A DNA stretch of 64,000 nt from Rhizobium sp. CC-YZS058 (GTDB taxonomy: Bacteria > Pseudomonadota > Alphaproteobacteria > Rhizobiales > Rhizobiaceae): positions 1,328,001 through 1,392,000 of the forward strand of contig NZ_JAYESJ010000001.1 of the NCBI RefSeq assembly GCF_034720595.1, written 5' to 3'. Shown here one piece after another: positions 27,205-37,246 of this stretch. The notes below the pieces were generated by a model. The model worked only from the letters and a program-made list of their open reading frames with translations. It did not search any database and was not told the DNA's origin. The translations under genes were made by a program, and so were the position numbers. How positions within the stretch are numbered: position 1 is the stretch's first letter; every line of letters starts with the position of its first letter.

Positions 27205-27926
27205 CCATGCCGGACGAAAGCGGGGAGGATCGCGCCCGCGACGAGCTTCTTGCCGCCGAATATGTTCTCGGCGTGTCGTCGCTCGTCGAGCGCAAACGGG
27301 CTGAACTGCGCATCCGCCGCGATGCCGGCTTCGCCACGCTCGTCACCCGCTGGGAGGAAAGGCTGCTGACCCTCGACGACACGGGCGAAGAACCGGTGTC
27401 GCCGGAGCTCTACGAGCGGATCGAACGGCAGCTGTTCGGCACCTCGGGTGCCGGCGAGGGCGGCCGGCGCGCAGCCGGCGCCTGGTCCTCCGTTTCGCTG
27501 TGGCGCGGCCTGGCGGCTGCCTGCTTCCTCGGCCTCGTCATCTCGCTCGGCATGCAGCTGCGCGGGCTGGTGCCCACCGAGCCACAGGCGCCGCTGGTGG
27601 CCGCCATGTCGGGTGCCGATCCCAACCTGTCGCTGCTTGCCCGCTACCAGCCGGAGAACGGTCGCTTCACCGTGACCCCCGTAGCCGCCAAGGCCGAACC
27701 CACCCATTCGCTGGAGCTTTGGGTCATTCCGGGTGCCGATGCGGCGCCGATCGCGATCGGTGTTCTGCCGCAGAGCGGCGAGGGCAGCTTCGAGGTGCCG
27801 GACGCGCTGCGCGCGAAGCTGAGCGATGGGGTCACCTTCGCCATCACGCTCGAGCCCTTCGGCGGCTCTCCGACTGGCCGTCCGTCCGGGGCTCCCCTGG
27901 TCGCCGGCCGCGCCATGCATCCTTGA
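27201..27926 (+). CDS. RskA-like anti-sigma factor
   Basis: A 241-aa single-pass membrane protein. The cytoplasmic N-terminus (residues 1-95) starts with DELLAAEYVLGVSSLVERKR, typical of RskA-type anti-sigma proteins; it lacks a zinc-binding HxxxCxxC motif. One transmembrane helix covers about 99-118 (LAAACFLGLVISLG), followed by a periplasmic anti-sigma-K domain (HSLELWVIPGADAAPIAIGV and VTFAITLEPFGGSPTGRPSG). It should sequester the co-encoded sigma factor at the membrane. A hairpin terminator follows the stop. Confidence 0.9.
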   Translation: MTMPDESGEDRARDELLAAEYVLGVSSLVERKRAELRIRRDAGFATLVTRWEERLLTLDDTGEEPVSPELYERIERQLFGTSGAGEGGRRAAGAWSSVSLWRGLAAACFLGLVISLGMQLRGLVPTEPQAPLVAAMSGADPNLSLLARYQPENGRFTVTPVAAKAEPTHSLELWVIPGADAAPIAIGVLPQSGEGSFEVPDALRAKLSDGVTFAITLEPFGGSPTGRPSGAPLVAGRAMHP

Positions 27927-27935
27927 TTGGAAAAA

Positions 27936-27968
27936 TTAACCCGTCTTTCGAATGGGTTAAGATTTTTC
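27936..27968 (+). terminator. Rho-independent terminator after sigma/anti-sigma
   Basis: TTAACCC and GGGTTAA form a perfect 7-bp stem with an additional G-T pair and short loop, followed by GATTTTTCTT. It begins 10 nt after the anti-sigma stop. Confidence 0.8.
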
Positions 27969-28105
27969 TTCGTTGATTGGCCGCTTCCCTGAAACTCTTC
28001 CCGAAGACCTCTCGTCTCTTGCCCGTCACCACGATGTGACCGGCTTTGCTGCCAGGGTGCGGATTGCGCCGGGCAGAGCCCAGAAGAGAGGAAGAGGAGC
28101 CTATC

Positions 28106-28663
28106 ATGCTGAAATTCGCACTGCGCACCGTCACTGCTGCCGCTCTCGTTTCCGCCGCGGTCGTTTCCGCCCATGCCGCCAACCCGAAGGTTGGTGGGGC
28201 TGCGATGTTCGAAGACAAGAACATCGTCGAGAACGCGGTCAACTCCAAGGACCACACCACCCTGGTCGCTGCCGTGAAGGCCGCAGGCCTGGTCGAGACG
28301 CTGCAGGGCAAGGGCCCGTTCACGGTCTTCGCCCCGACCAACGAAGCCTTCGCCGCCCTGCCGGCCGGCACCGTCGACACGCTGCTGAAGCCCGAGAACA
28401 AGGCCCAGCTGACCAAGGTGCTGACCTGCCATGTCGTGGCTGCCGACGCCCTGTCCACGGCCATCGAGAAGATGATCAAGGACGATGGCGGCGAGCATGA
28501 CGTGAAGACGGTCGGCGGCTGCGTGCTGAAGGCCAAGGAAATGGGCGGCAAGATCACGCTCACCGACGAAACCGGCGGCGTTGCGCATGTAACCATCGCC
28601 GACGTCAAGCAGTCGAACGGCGTCATCCACGTCATCGACAAGGTCCTGCTGCCGAAGTCGTAA
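28106..28663 (+). CDS. Secreted fasciclin-domain protein
   Basis: A 185-aa exported protein. Residues 1-24 form a signal peptide (VTAAALVSAAVVSAHA). A single fasciclin (FAS1) domain fills the rest, with DHTTLVAAVKAAGLVETLQ, the H1-like GPFTVFAPTNEAFAALPAGT, and the H2-like NGVIHVIDKVLLPKS at the C-terminus. FAS1 proteins mediate adhesion and are often controlled by a neighbouring SigK-type sigma factor, as the upstream genes suggest. GAAGAGGAG lies 8 nt before the ATG. Confidence 0.93.
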   Translation: MLKFALRTVTAAALVSAAVVSAHAANPKVGGAAMFEDKNIVENAVNSKDHTTLVAAVKAAGLVETLQGKGPFTVFAPTNEAFAALPAGTVDTLLKPENKAQLTKVLTCHVVAADALSTAIEKMIKDDGGEHDVKTVGGCVLKAKEMGGKITLTDETGGVAHVTIADVKQSNGVIHVIDKVLLPKS

Positions 28664-29036
28664 GTCCTCTGCCAGGCAGACGAGACCCCTGACGCCTGCC
28701 TGTTCCGGCCGGCCACGCACCTCCCGCGTGGCCGGCCTTTCCCTGTCTGCGGTAGGCAGGTGTTCGTGCGCGTGAGCGCGGCGGCGATGAGGGGGAGGGG
28801 GTGCGGAGCACAGAGCTTCGGCGACCTTCTCAGATCATGAAAAGCTTTCAGATCCCTTAAGAGTGCATATCGAAATCGTCTAAAACGGTTTAGCCATGCG
28901 ACTGCCGCATGGGTGCCGTGAAGGCTTCGCGCTGGTTGCAGCGGCGCGACCTGCGTAAAACACTCTCAAGAAAGCGGGAAAGACAGACGCAAGGTCAGCC
29001 CCGCAAGATCAGGCTCAAGATCAAAAGGTGATCATC
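28664..29036. other. Intergenic region before the DUF1127 gene
   Basis: This 373-bp gap holds the fasciclin terminator (28706-28740) and the promoter region of the DUF1127 gene. A near-perfect inverted repeat AAATCGT-CTAAA-ACGGTTT (28873-28891) lies in its AT-richer centre and could be an operator. No gene is seen. Confidence 0.4.
28706..28740 (+). terminator. Terminator after fasciclin gene
   Basis: GGCCGGCCACGC, 7-nt loop, GCGTGGCCGGCC: a perfect 12-bp GC stem followed by TTTCC, 42 nt after the stop codon. Confidence 0.85.
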
Positions 29037-29180
29037 ATGAACGTCGCACGCTCTTTCAACAACTGGGTCAAGTATCGCCAGACCGTTCTCGAACTCGGCC
29101 GCATGTCGAACCGCGAACTCAACGACCTCGGTATCGCCCGCGCCGACATCCGCTCGGTCGCCCGCGCCGCCACCCGCTAA
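29037..29180 (+). CDS. DUF1127 small protein
   Basis: A 47-aa protein, MNVARSFNNWVKYRQ..., with the DUF1127 core LGRMSNRELNDLGIARADIR. Short DUF1127 proteins of rhizobia and Agrobacterium affect phosphate or carbon metabolism and RNA turnover; some bind RNA through their Arg-rich helix. AAAGGTGA precedes the ATG. A strong hairpin follows 43 nt after the stop, so it is a single-gene unit. Confidence 0.93.
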   Translation: MNVARSFNNWVKYRQTVLELGRMSNRELNDLGIARADIRSVARAATR

Positions 29181-29222
29181 GTCCAAGACCATCGTCCTGC
29201 CGGTTCCGGCCGGACAGTCCCC

Positions 29223-29254
29223 AAACGCCCGCGCTTGTCGCGGGCGTTTCGCGT
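29223..29254 (+). terminator. Terminator after DUF1127 gene
   Basis: AACGCCCGCG, 4-nt loop, CGCGGGCGTT followed by TCGCGTTT. Confidence 0.8.
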
Positions 29255-29313
29255 TTCAGGGGCCTGCTCCGTCCGATCAGCGGGGAGCATGCCCTTGCTC
29301 GAGCAAGTCACAG

Positions 29314-29345
29314 CAAAAAGGCCCCCGCTCTTGCGAGCGGAGGCC
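29314..29345 (-). terminator. Terminator of dctA
   Basis: Read on the minus strand, GGCCTCCGCTC, short loop, GAGCGGGGGCC is followed by TTTTTGCTG. It lies about 35 nt past the dctA stop. Confidence 0.85.
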
Positions 29346-29379
29346 TGTTCGGCCTTGCGGCCTGCGGGTCTTGGGAGAC

Positions 29380-30720
29380 CTATTCTGCAGCCTGGAGGGC
29401 TGGTGCCGGGCGAAGGGCCGGTTCCACGGCCAAGGGTGCGCCGCTCAGCGCCGCGTCGAGCTGTCCCTTGTCCAGCTCGTTTTCCCAGCGCGCGACGACG
29501 ACGGTGGCGACCGCATTGCCGACGAAGTTGGTCAGCGCCCGGCATTCGGACATGAACCGGTCGATGCCGAGAATCAGCGCCATGCCGGCCACCGGGACCG
29601 AAGGAACGACCGACAGCGTGGCGGCGAGCGTGATGAAGCCGGCGCCGGTGATGCCGGCCGCGCCCTTGGAGGAGAGCATGGCAACGAGCAGCAGCAGGAT
29701 CTGGTCGCCGAAGGAGAGCGGGATATCCGTCGCCTGGGCGATGAACAGCGCCGCCAGCGTCATGTAGATGTTCGTGCCGTCGAGGTTGAAGGAGTAGCCG
29801 GTCGGCACGACCAGGCCGACGACCGAGCGCTTGCAGCCGGCCCGTTCCATCTTGGCCATCAGGCCGGGCAGGGCAGCCTCGGAGGACGAGGTGCCGAGCA
29901 CCAGCAGCAGTTCCTCCTTGAGGTAACGGATAAGCGCCAGGATCGAGAAGCCGTTGTAACGCGCGACCGCACCCAGCACCACGAAGACGAAGATCAGCGA
30001 GGTGAGGTAGAAGGTGCCGATCAGCATGGCGAGGTTGGCGATCGAGGCGATGCCGTACTTGCCGATGGTGAAGGCCATGGCGCCGAAGGCGCCGATGGGA
30101 GCGGCCTTCATCAGGATGGCGACGAGCCTGAACATGGGCGCGGTCACGGCATTGAGGAAGTCCGTGACCGGCTTGCCACGCTCGCCGACCATGCCGAGAG
30201 CAATGCCGAACAGGACCGAGAAGAACAGCACCTGCAGGATATCGCCATCTGCAAAGGCACCGACGATCGTCGTCGGGATGATGTTCATGAGGAAGCCGAC
30301 GATGCTCGCATCATGGGCCTTGGCGGCATAGGTTTCGACGGCGGTGGCATCGAGCGAGGCCGGCGAGATATGCATGCCGGCGCCCGGCTGCACCACATTG
30401 GCGACGACGAGACCGACGGCCAGCGCCAGGGTGGAGAAGGTCAGGAAATAGAGCATCGCCTTGCCGGCGACGCGACCGACCTTCTTCAGGTCGCTCATGC
30501 CGGCGATACCGGTCGTGACCGTCAGGAAGATCACCGGGGCGATGATCATCTTGACGAGCTTGATGAAGGCATCGCCGAGCGGCTTCAACTGCGTGCCGAG
30601 ATCCGGATAGAAATGGCCGAGCAGGATGCCGGCGAGGATCGCCGTCAGAACCTGGACATAGAGATGGCGGTAGAACGGCAGCCGGACGGCTGGCGTCGTG
30701 CTTTCGGGGATGGTGTGCAT
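29380..30720 (-). CDS. dctA: C4-dicarboxylate transport protein
   Basis: A 446-aa proton or sodium/dicarboxylate symporter that imports succinate, malate and fumarate, essential carbon sources for rhizobia in nodules and soil. It starts [20 protein letters not shown] and contains [16 protein letters not shown], the serine-rich hairpin [16 protein letters not shown] and the signature [20 protein letters not shown]. Length and motifs are canonical. It is divergent from dctB; a sigma-54 promoter and two DctD-type operators lie in the 226-bp gap, so induction by DctBD is expected. Confidence 0.97.
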   Translation of the reverse strand: MHTIPESTTPAVRLPFYRHLYVQVLTAILAGILLGHFYPDLGTQLKPLGDAFIKLVKMIIAPVIFLTVTTGIAGMSDLKKVGRVAGKAMLYFLTFSTLALAVGLVVANVVQPGAGMHISPASLDATAVETYAAKAHDASIVGFLMNIIPTTIVGAFADGDILQVLFFSVLFGIALGMVGERGKPVTDFLNAVTAPMFRLVAILMKAAPIGAFGAMAFTIGKYGIASIANLAMLIGTFYLTSLIFVFVVLGAVARYNGFSILALIRYLKEELLLVLGTSSSEAALPGLMAKMERAGCKRSVVGLVVPTGYSFNLDGTNIYMTLAALFIAQATDIPLSFGDQILLLLVAMLSSKGAAGITGAGFITLAATLSVVPSVPVAGMALILGIDRFMSECRALTNFVGNAVATVVVARWENELDKGQLDAALSGAPLAVEPALRPAPALQAAE

Positions 30721-30787
30721 GATCGTCCTCCTTGCGCGCCTCTTGCCGAGCTTCTCCCGAGGCGCCGTGTCATCCTGACCTTATGCT

Positions 30788-30803
30788 TGCAACATGCATG
30801 CCA
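30788..30803 (-). promoter_or_regulatory. Sigma-54 (-24/-12) promoter of dctA
   Basis: On the minus strand the sequence is TGGCATGCATGTTGCA, matching TGGCACG-N4-TTGCA at all but one base, with correct GG-GC spacing. It lies 68 bases before the dctA start. Rhizobial dctA is known to be RpoN-dependent. Confidence 0.92.
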
Positions 30804-30888
30804 GACCTGCGTGCTATGCATAAGTCCTTGTTTTTAGGCGCGAACGCCTTATCCGTTCTGCATGAGAACAGTCCTTCAGCCCACTGCT

Positions 30889-30904
30889 GTGCGGTTCTCC
30901 GCAC
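30889..30904. promoter_or_regulatory. DctD-type upstream activator site 1
   Basis: GTGCGG-TTCT-CCGCAC, a perfect dyad about 85 bp upstream of the dctA -24 element. It resembles the tandem DctD sites of rhizobial dctA. Confidence 0.82.
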
Positions 30905-30920
30905 TTTCCGCTTTGCTCAC

Positions 30921-30938
30921 TGTGCGGATTTCGGCACA
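30921..30938. promoter_or_regulatory. DctD-type upstream activator site 2
   Basis: TGTGCGGATTTCGGCACA, a near-perfect dyad. Its centre is 33 bp (three helical turns) from site 1, suiting cooperative binding. It ends only 8 bp before the dctB ATG and may also repress dctBD. Confidence 0.8.
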
Positions 30939-30946
30939 ATAGACAG

Positions 30947-32821
30947 ATGTCATCAGACACGCAGCGACATGGAATTTGGAGAGAAGGAACCCGCTGGGCG
31001 GTCTCGCCGGTCTGGATCGCCTTTCTCGTTGCGGCACTGGCGCTGGCGGGTGCCGCCTGGCTTGCCGCCGGAATCATGGCGCGCGGCGATGCGCTGGCTG
31101 CTCTGTCGGCGCAGGCACGCACGGACGCTAGCCTGAAGGTCGCTCATCTGCGCGCCGTCCTCGAGCGGCCGCGTGCCCTGCCGTTTCTCCTGTCCGAGGA
31201 TGGCCAGGTGGCGGCTGCTTTGCAGAGTTCGTCTCCCGCCGATCACGAGGCCCTGTCCGCCAAGCTCGCCACCATCGTGGCCGGGACCGATGCCGCCGTG
31301 ATCTATGTCGTCGGTCGCAACGGGGTGGCGATCGCCTCCAGCAATTGGAAGGACCCGACCAGCTTCGTCGGCAACGACTATTCCTTCCGCGACTACTTTA
31401 TTCGGGGCATGGCCGCCGGCAAGGCCGAGCACTTCGCCTTCGGTTCGGTCAGCAAGCGGCCGGGCCTCTATATTTCGCAGCGGGTGGAGGGGGCGAATGG
31501 ACCGCTCGGCATCGTTGTCGCCAAGATGGAGTTCGACCAGATCGAGGCCGACTGGCAGGCCGCGCGCCGCCCCACCTATGTGGCGGACGAGAATGGCGTG
31601 GTGCTGATCACCAGCCTGCCTTCGTGGCGCTTCATGGCGACCAGGGCGCTGGCGAACGCCGATCTCGCGGCAATCCGCAACAGCCTGCAGTTCGGCGATG
31701 CCCCTTTGACGCCCTTGCCGCTGTCGGTCACCGAGAGGGTGGGGCCCGGCGTCGACCGGCTCAGGGGCGTGTTGCCCGGAGGCCGGGAAACCGAATTCCT
31801 GCGCATCACCGCTCCGGTTCCGTCGACGGGCTGGCAGCTGAATTCGCTGGTCGCGACGCGGGGTGCAGTGGCGGCCCTGGTCCGGGAGCAGCGGCTTCTG
31901 GCGCTTGCCGGGGTGGCGCCGGTCGTCGCCCTGGCGGCGCTGCTGCTTGCGCGGCGACAGAGTGTTGCCAGACGGCTCGGCCGCGAACTTGCCGCTCGCG
32001 AAGAGCTCGAAGCGCGCGTGGCGGCGCGCACCGACGAATTGCGGCGGGCGCGGGATCGGCTGGAAAGCGAGATCGCCGATCACCGCACAACGGAAGCCAA
32101 GCTGCAGGGGGTGCAGGACGATCTCGTTCATGCCAACCGGCTGGCAATCCTCGGACAGGTCGCGGCCGGCGTCGCCCATGAGATCAACCAGCCGCTGGCC
32201 ACCATCCGGGCCTATGCCGACAATGCCCGCATCTTTATGGACCGGGAGCAGCGACCAGCCGTCGAGGACAATCTGGAAGAGATCGCTGCCCTTACAGAGC
32301 GGATCGGCCGGATTACCGACGAATTGAAGGGCTTTGCCCGGAAGGGACGGGCGCCAGCCGATGCCGTGTCGGTTGCCGAGACGATCGACAGCGTCGTCAT
32401 GCTGTTGAAATCGCGGTTCTCCGGGCCGCTGAACCGGCTCACGCTCACGGCGCTCGATCCGGCGCTACAGGTGACCGCAAACCGGCTGCGACTCGAGCAG
32501 GTGATGATCAATCTCGTCCAGAACGCGCTCGAAGCTGTCGCGCCGCGCGCGGATGGTGCGGTCCGGGTGGCGGCTGCGGCAGCGGGCGAGGCTGTGCGGA
32601 TCACCGTCGCCGACAATGGTCCGGGGATTGCGCCCGAAATCCTCGCGCAGCTCTTCACGCCCTTCAACACCTCCAAGGAGCGCGGCCTCGGCCTCGGCCT
32701 CGTCATCGCCAAGGATATTCTGGCCGATTACGGCGGCACGCTCGGCGTCGAGACGGGGCCTGCCGGCACGATATTCACCATCACGCTGCCGAAGGCGGCA
32801 GGCGAGGAGACGCTGCAATGA
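30947..32821 (+). CDS. dctB: C4-dicarboxylate sensor histidine kinase
   Basis: A 624-aa membrane sensor kinase. One transmembrane helix near residues 20-42, a periplasmic PDC/Cache sensor domain (about 45-300; [20 protein letters not shown] binds dicarboxylate), a second helix near 310-330, a coiled coil, and the kinase core with phospho-acceptor His411 ([20 protein letters not shown]), N-box QNALEAV and G-boxes DNGPGIAPE and [12 protein letters not shown]. It phosphorylates DctD, whose gene overlaps by four bases. Confidence 0.96.
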   Translation: MSSDTQRHGIWREGTRWAVSPVWIAFLVAALALAGAAWLAAGIMARGDALAALSAQARTDASLKVAHLRAVLERPRALPFLLSEDGQVAAALQSSSPADHEALSAKLATIVAGTDAAVIYVVGRNGVAIASSNWKDPTSFVGNDYSFRDYFIRGMAAGKAEHFAFGSVSKRPGLYISQRVEGANGPLGIVVAKMEFDQIEADWQAARRPTYVADENGVVLITSLPSWRFMATRALANADLAAIRNSLQFGDAPLTPLPLSVTERVGPGVDRLRGVLPGGRETEFLRITAPVPSTGWQLNSLVATRGAVAALVREQRLLALAGVAPVVALAALLLARRQSVARRLGRELAAREELEARVAARTDELRRARDRLESEIADHRTTEAKLQGVQDDLVHANRLAILGQVAAGVAHEINQPLATIRAYADNARIFMDREQRPAVEDNLEEIAALTERIGRITDELKGFARKGRAPADAVSVAETIDSVVMLLKSRFSGPLNRLTLTALDPALQVTANRLRLEQVMINLVQNALEAVAPRADGAVRVAAAAAGEAVRITVADNGPGIAPEILAQLFTPFNTSKERGLGLGLVIAKDILADYGGTLGVETGPAGTIFTITLPKAAGEETLQ

Positions 32822-34176
32822 GCGAAACCGGACGGGTGCTTCTGGTCGATGACGACCGCGATCTCTTGAAGGCGACGCGGCAGACGCTGGAGCTGGCGGG
32901 CTTGACGGTCATGACGGCCGGCAGCGCGCTCGACGCGCTCGGTCAACTCGACCGCGATTTTGCCGCCGTGGTGGTGTCCGATATCCGCATGCCGCAGGTG
33001 GACGGTCTGGAGCTCTTCGCCCGCATCCGCGCGCTTGATGCGGACCTGCCGGTCATCCTCATGACCGGCCATGGCGATATTCCGATGGCGGTCAAGGCCA
33101 TCCAGGATGGTGCCTACGACTTCCTGCCCAAACCCTTTGCCGGCGACCGGCTCGTTCAAAGCGTACGACGCGCGCTCGAAAAGCGGCGGCTGATCCTGGA
33201 AAACCGCAGTCTCAGGCAAGCGGCCGAAGAGGCGCAAGGCGCGGGGCTGATGATCGGCCAGACCCCGGTGATGGAGCGGCTGCGCACGACCATCCGCCAG
33301 ATTGCGGATACGGATGTCGACGTGCTGATGCTGGGCGAGACCGGCAGCGGCAAGGAGGTCGTCGCCACCCTTCTGCACCGCTGGAGCCGGCGGGCGAGGG
33401 GGCATTTCGTCGCGCTTAATTGCGGGGCGCTGCCCGAGCAGGTGATCGAGAGCGAACTGTTCGGCCATGAAGCGGGCGCCTTCACCGGCGCGCAGAAGAA
33501 GCGCATCGGCCGTATCGAACACGCAAGCGGCGGCACGCTGTTTCTGGACGAGATCGAAAGCATGCCGCCCGCCACGCAAATTCACATGCTGCGGGTGCTG
33601 GAGATGCGCGAGGTGACGCCGCTCGGCACCAACGAGGTCCGCCCGGTCGACTTGCGCGTCGTGGCGGCGGCCAAGGTCGATCTCGGCGATCCCCACGCGC
33701 GGGGTGCGTTTCGCGAGGATCTCTATTACCGGCTCAACGTCGTCACGCTCGTCATCCCGCCGCTGCGCGAGCGGCGCGACGACATTCCGCTGCTCTACCG
33801 CACATTCGCCGATCGGGCGGCCCGCCGCTTCGGCCGGGAGGTGCCGCCGCTCTCGGATGCGGTGCGCCGACACCTGGACAGCCATGACTGGCCGGGCAAT
33901 GTGCGCGAGCTCGCCCATTTCGCCGAGCGCACGGTGCTCGGCCTTGCTCCCGGGCAGGCCCGCGAGACGGATCCGGACCCCGTGCCGCCCGGCTCGCTTC
34001 CCGAGCGGCTGGAGAAAGTGGAAGCGGACATCATCCGGGCGACGCTGAAGGAAACCGGCGGCGATGTGCGCCGGACGATCGAGGCGCTCGGCATTCCCCG
34101 CAAGACCTTCTACGACAAGCTGCAACGCCATCGGATCGTTCGCACCGCGTTCCAGCGGTCAGCCTCGGAAGAATAA
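32818..34176 (+). CDS. dctD: Sigma-54-dependent response regulator
   Basis: A 452-aa NtrC-family activator. The receiver domain has the acidic pocket DDD at 10-12 and phospho-acceptor Asp55 (VVSDIRMP). The AAA+ domain carries Walker A GETGSGKE, the sigma-54 contact loop GAFTGA, Walker [11 protein letters not shown] and the arginine-finger region. The C-terminal Fis-type HTH is [20 protein letters not shown]. It should bind the two dyads upstream and open the dctA promoter. Confidence 0.96.
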   Translation: MSETGRVLLVDDDRDLLKATRQTLELAGLTVMTAGSALDALGQLDRDFAAVVVSDIRMPQVDGLELFARIRALDADLPVILMTGHGDIPMAVKAIQDGAYDFLPKPFAGDRLVQSVRRALEKRRLILENRSLRQAAEEAQGAGLMIGQTPVMERLRTTIRQIADTDVDVLMLGETGSGKEVVATLLHRWSRRARGHFVALNCGALPEQVIESELFGHEAGAFTGAQKKRIGRIEHASGGTLFLDEIESMPPATQIHMLRVLEMREVTPLGTNEVRPVDLRVVAAAKVDLGDPHARGAFREDLYYRLNVVTLVIPPLRERRDDIPLLYRTFADRAARRFGREVPPLSDAVRRHLDSHDWPGNVRELAHFAERTVLGLAPGQARETDPDPVPPGSLPERLEKVEADIIRATLKETGGDVRRTIEALGIPRKTFYDKLQRHRIVRTAFQRSASEE

Positions 34177-34313
34177 CGCTTCGCTTACCATGACCGCCGT
34201 CGCCGCCGCCGCCTTAAGCGCTCCTCAAGAAAGAGGGCGGCATGGTCGCCGCACGCGTCGCGTCCCCGGGTTCGGGGCCGGCAGCAGCGCTAGGCATGAT
34301 AGGCAGTGCAGTG

Positions 34314-37097
34314 ATGATCAAAGTGGTGACGTGTCTGTTGGTGGAGCATGATCCGACGCTTGTCGCCCTGGCCGTCCTGCTCTGTTTCCTCGCCTCCTTC
34401 GCCACATTCCTGCTGCTCGCCCGGGCGCGCCAGAGCCTCGGCGTTGCCCGCTTCACCTGGATCGTCAGCGGCGGCATGGCAGGCGGGTTCGGGATCTGGG
34501 CCACGCACTTCGTGGCCATGCTCGCCTATGATCCCGGGCTGACCATCGGCTATGAAGCAGGGCTGACGCTGACCTCGCTCGCCATCGCCATCGCCGGCAC
34601 AGCGACCGCGCTGATGGCGGCGAGCGTTCTTGCCGGCCCCTTCGGCGCGGCGGCTGCCGGCATCATCTTCGCCATGGCCACCTCCGCCATGCATTTCGTC
34701 GGCATGGCCGGCATCGATCTGCAGGGCGTCATCGTCTGGGATCAGGCGCTCGTCGGCGCGGCCGTCATCCTTGCCGCTGTTTTCGGCGTTCCGGCCTTTC
34801 TCATCGCCGAGCACCGAGCTACCTCGCGCCGGAGCATGCTCCCCTCGGCAGTGCTGATGCTGCTCGGCATTGCCAGCCTGCATTTCACCGCCATGGGTGC
34901 CGCGTCGCCGGTGCTGCTGGCCGACGATCTGCCGCCGATCGAAACCCTGTCGCGTCCCGCAATGGTGATGATGATCGCGACTGTCGCCTTTTCGTTGCTC
35001 TTCTCCGGCCTCGGCGCCGTGGTGCTGGCCAAGCGGGCCGAACGGCGTGCCAATGATGGCGAGCGCGCCTTTCGCCTGCTCGTCGCCGGCATCACCGATT
35101 ACGCCATCTATCTTCTCACGCCCAAGGGCATCGTCGCCAACTGGAATGCCGGGGCCGAGCGGACCAAGGGCTACAAGGCCAACGAGATCGTCGGCAGCCA
35201 CTTCTCCACCTTCTATCCCCCCGAGGAACGCCTGGCCGGACTGCCGGAGGCAAGCCTTTCAACGGCGTTGCGCGAGGGCACCTTCGAGGCCGAAGGCTGG
35301 CGCTTGCGCAAGGACGGCAGCCGCTTCTGGGCGCATGTGGTCATCGATGCGGTCTATGACGAGGACGGCCGCCATCTGGGCTTCGCGAAGATCACCCGCG
35401 ACTGCACGCAGCGCATGCAGGATGCCGCGCGGCTGAAGCAGGCTTCCGACAATCTATCGATCGCGCTCAACACGATGAACAACGCGATCTGCCTTTATGA
35501 TGCCGATGAGCGCTTGATCCTCCACAATCAGCGGATGCGGGAGATCCTCGACATTCCGGAGCATGTCGTGCTGACCGGCCGCACCTTCCGCGAGCTGTGC
35601 CTTGCCCGGCATCAGCATGAGTTCACGGCCGATGTCAGTTCGGAGGAGTTCTACCAGCAGCATCGGACGCTGTTCACCCGGCCCGGCGGCGGCGAGCATC
35701 TCTGCACGACGGCGGCCGGCAAGGTCATCCGCACGATCCATTCGCCGGCCGAGAACGGCTCCTTCGTCACCACCATCGAGGACATCACCGCACAGGTGAA
35801 GTCGGAGGCGCAGGTTGCCTATATCACCCGCCACGACGGATTGACCGGCCTGCCCAACCGGCTCGCGGTCTGCGAGGCGCTGGATGCCGCCCTCCCGGAG
35901 ATCGCCAGCGGCCAGCGCATGGTGGCCATCAGCATCGACCTGCACGGGTTCAAGGACATCAATGACGGCTTCGGCCATGATTGCGGCGACGCCGTGCTGC
36001 GCATGATCGCCGAGCGCATGCGCGCAGCCGCCAAACCGCAGGACATGATCGGCCGGATCGGCGGCGACGACTTCCTGATCGCCCGCATGGTGCGCAGCGA
36101 GGCCGAGGTCTCCGACGTCATCGCCCGCTTCTCGGACATTTTCAAGCAACCGTTCCTCACCGAAACGGCAGAGGTTCAGGCGAATGCCAGTTTCGGCATC
36201 GCGCTCTATCCGGACGATGCGCCGGATCGCGAGAAGCTGCTCAGCAACGCTGACCTCGCGCTTTACCGCGCCAAGGGAAAGCTCGAAGAGCGGATCAGCT
36301 TCTACGAGCCGGCGATGGACGAACTCGCCCGTACCCGCCGCAGCCTGCAGCGCGATGTGTGGAAGGCGCTGGAGGAGGCGCAGTTTCACCTCGCCTATCA
36401 GGTGCAGCGGGACGCGGCCGCCGAGCGGATCAGTGGCTATGAAGCCCTGCTGCGCTGGCGCCATCCGGTTCTGGGCGCGATCGGTCCCGATGTCTTCATT
36501 CCCATCGCCGAGGAAAGCGGGGCGATCGTCCCGCTCGGCGAGTTTGTCATTCGCCAGGCCTGCCGCGACGCCATGGCCTTCGGCCTCGTCAAGGTGGCCG
36601 TCAATCTTTCGCCGCTTCAGCTCGGATCGATCCGCATCATCGACACCGTTCGCAACGCCCTGATCGAAACAGGTCTGCCGGCGGCACGGCTCGAGCTCGA
36701 GGTGACGGAGAGTGCGGTGATCGGCGACAAGCGCCAGGCGCTCCACATCCTCCGCCAGCTCAAAGCCATGGGAGTCACCATCGCCATCGATGATTTCGGG
36801 ACCGGCTATTCCTCGCTCGAAACCCTTCGCTCCTTCCCCTTCGACAAGGTCAAGCTCGACCGCAGCTTCCTGACCGGGCTCGACGGTGTAAAGTCCAAGG
36901 CCTTCGTCCGCGCCATGGTGTCGCTCGGCAAGAGCCTCGGCGTTTCGGTTCTGGCGGAAGGCGTGGAAACGGACGAACAGCTGCAGCTTCTGGTGGGCGA
37001 GGGCTGCGACGAGGTGCAGGGCTATCTGTTCGGGCGCCCCGTGCCCGTCGGCGAACTCATCCTGCCGCCTGGCGAACCGCAGGCACTGACCGCCTGA
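34314..37097 (+). CDS. MHYT-PAS-GGDEF-EAL c-di-GMP protein
   Basis: A 927-aa membrane signalling protein. The N-terminal 240 residues are an MHYT sensor with seven helices and three MHYT-like motifs (THFVAM, MHFVGM, LHFTAM), thought to bind copper and sense a gas. Two PAS domains follow (about 250-365 and 380-495), then a GGDEF domain whose active site reads GGDDF (583-587), and an EAL domain with EALLRWRHP, VNLSPLQ, DDFGTGYSS, KLDRSF and EGVETDEQ intact. It is therefore likely a phosphodiesterase with a weak or inactive cyclase. IKVVTCLLVEHDP is the standard family start. Confidence 0.92.
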   Translation: MIKVVTCLLVEHDPTLVALAVLLCFLASFATFLLLARARQSLGVARFTWIVSGGMAGGFGIWATHFVAMLAYDPGLTIGYEAGLTLTSLAIAIAGTATALMAASVLAGPFGAAAAGIIFAMATSAMHFVGMAGIDLQGVIVWDQALVGAAVILAAVFGVPAFLIAEHRATSRRSMLPSAVLMLLGIASLHFTAMGAASPVLLADDLPPIETLSRPAMVMMIATVAFSLLFSGLGAVVLAKRAERRANDGERAFRLLVAGITDYAIYLLTPKGIVANWNAGAERTKGYKANEIVGSHFSTFYPPEERLAGLPEASLSTALREGTFEAEGWRLRKDGSRFWAHVVIDAVYDEDGRHLGFAKITRDCTQRMQDAARLKQASDNLSIALNTMNNAICLYDADERLILHNQRMREILDIPEHVVLTGRTFRELCLARHQHEFTADVSSEEFYQQHRTLFTRPGGGEHLCTTAAGKVIRTIHSPAENGSFVTTIEDITAQVKSEAQVAYITRHDGLTGLPNRLAVCEALDAALPEIASGQRMVAISIDLHGFKDINDGFGHDCGDAVLRMIAERMRAAAKPQDMIGRIGGDDFLIARMVRSEAEVSDVIARFSDIFKQPFLTETAEVQANASFGIALYPDDAPDREKLLSNADLALYRAKGKLEERISFYEPAMDELARTRRSLQRDVWKALEEAQFHLAYQVQRDAAAERISGYEALLRWRHPVLGAIGPDVFIPIAEESGAIVPLGEFVIRQACRDAMAFGLVKVAVNLSPLQLGSIRIIDTVRNALIETGLPAARLELEVTESAVIGDKRQALHILRQLKAMGVTIAIDDFGTGYSSLETLRSFPFDKVKLDRSFLTGLDGVKSKAFVRAMVSLGKSLGVSVLAEGVETDEQLQLLVGEGCDEVQGYLFGRPVPVGELILPPGEPQALTA

Positions 37098-37158
37098 TCT
37101 CATAGGGGACAGGAGCGAAAGACACGCGATAAAGGCCCCTCAGGATCGATGACGCATG

Positions 37159-37200
37159 GAAAAAGGCCGGACGATGGGGTTTCCCATCTTCCGGCCTTTT
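37159..37200. terminator. Bidirectional terminator
   Basis: AAAAAGGCCGGACGATGGG and CCCATCTTCCGGCCTTTT form a long stem with A-tract and T-tract on opposite sides. It sits between the MHYT protein gene and the convergent chemoreceptor gene and can serve both. Confidence 0.9.
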
Positions 37201-37246
37201 CGCGTTTCTGACGGCCGAAGCGACGAGCGCTCCGGCCTTGTCTGTC

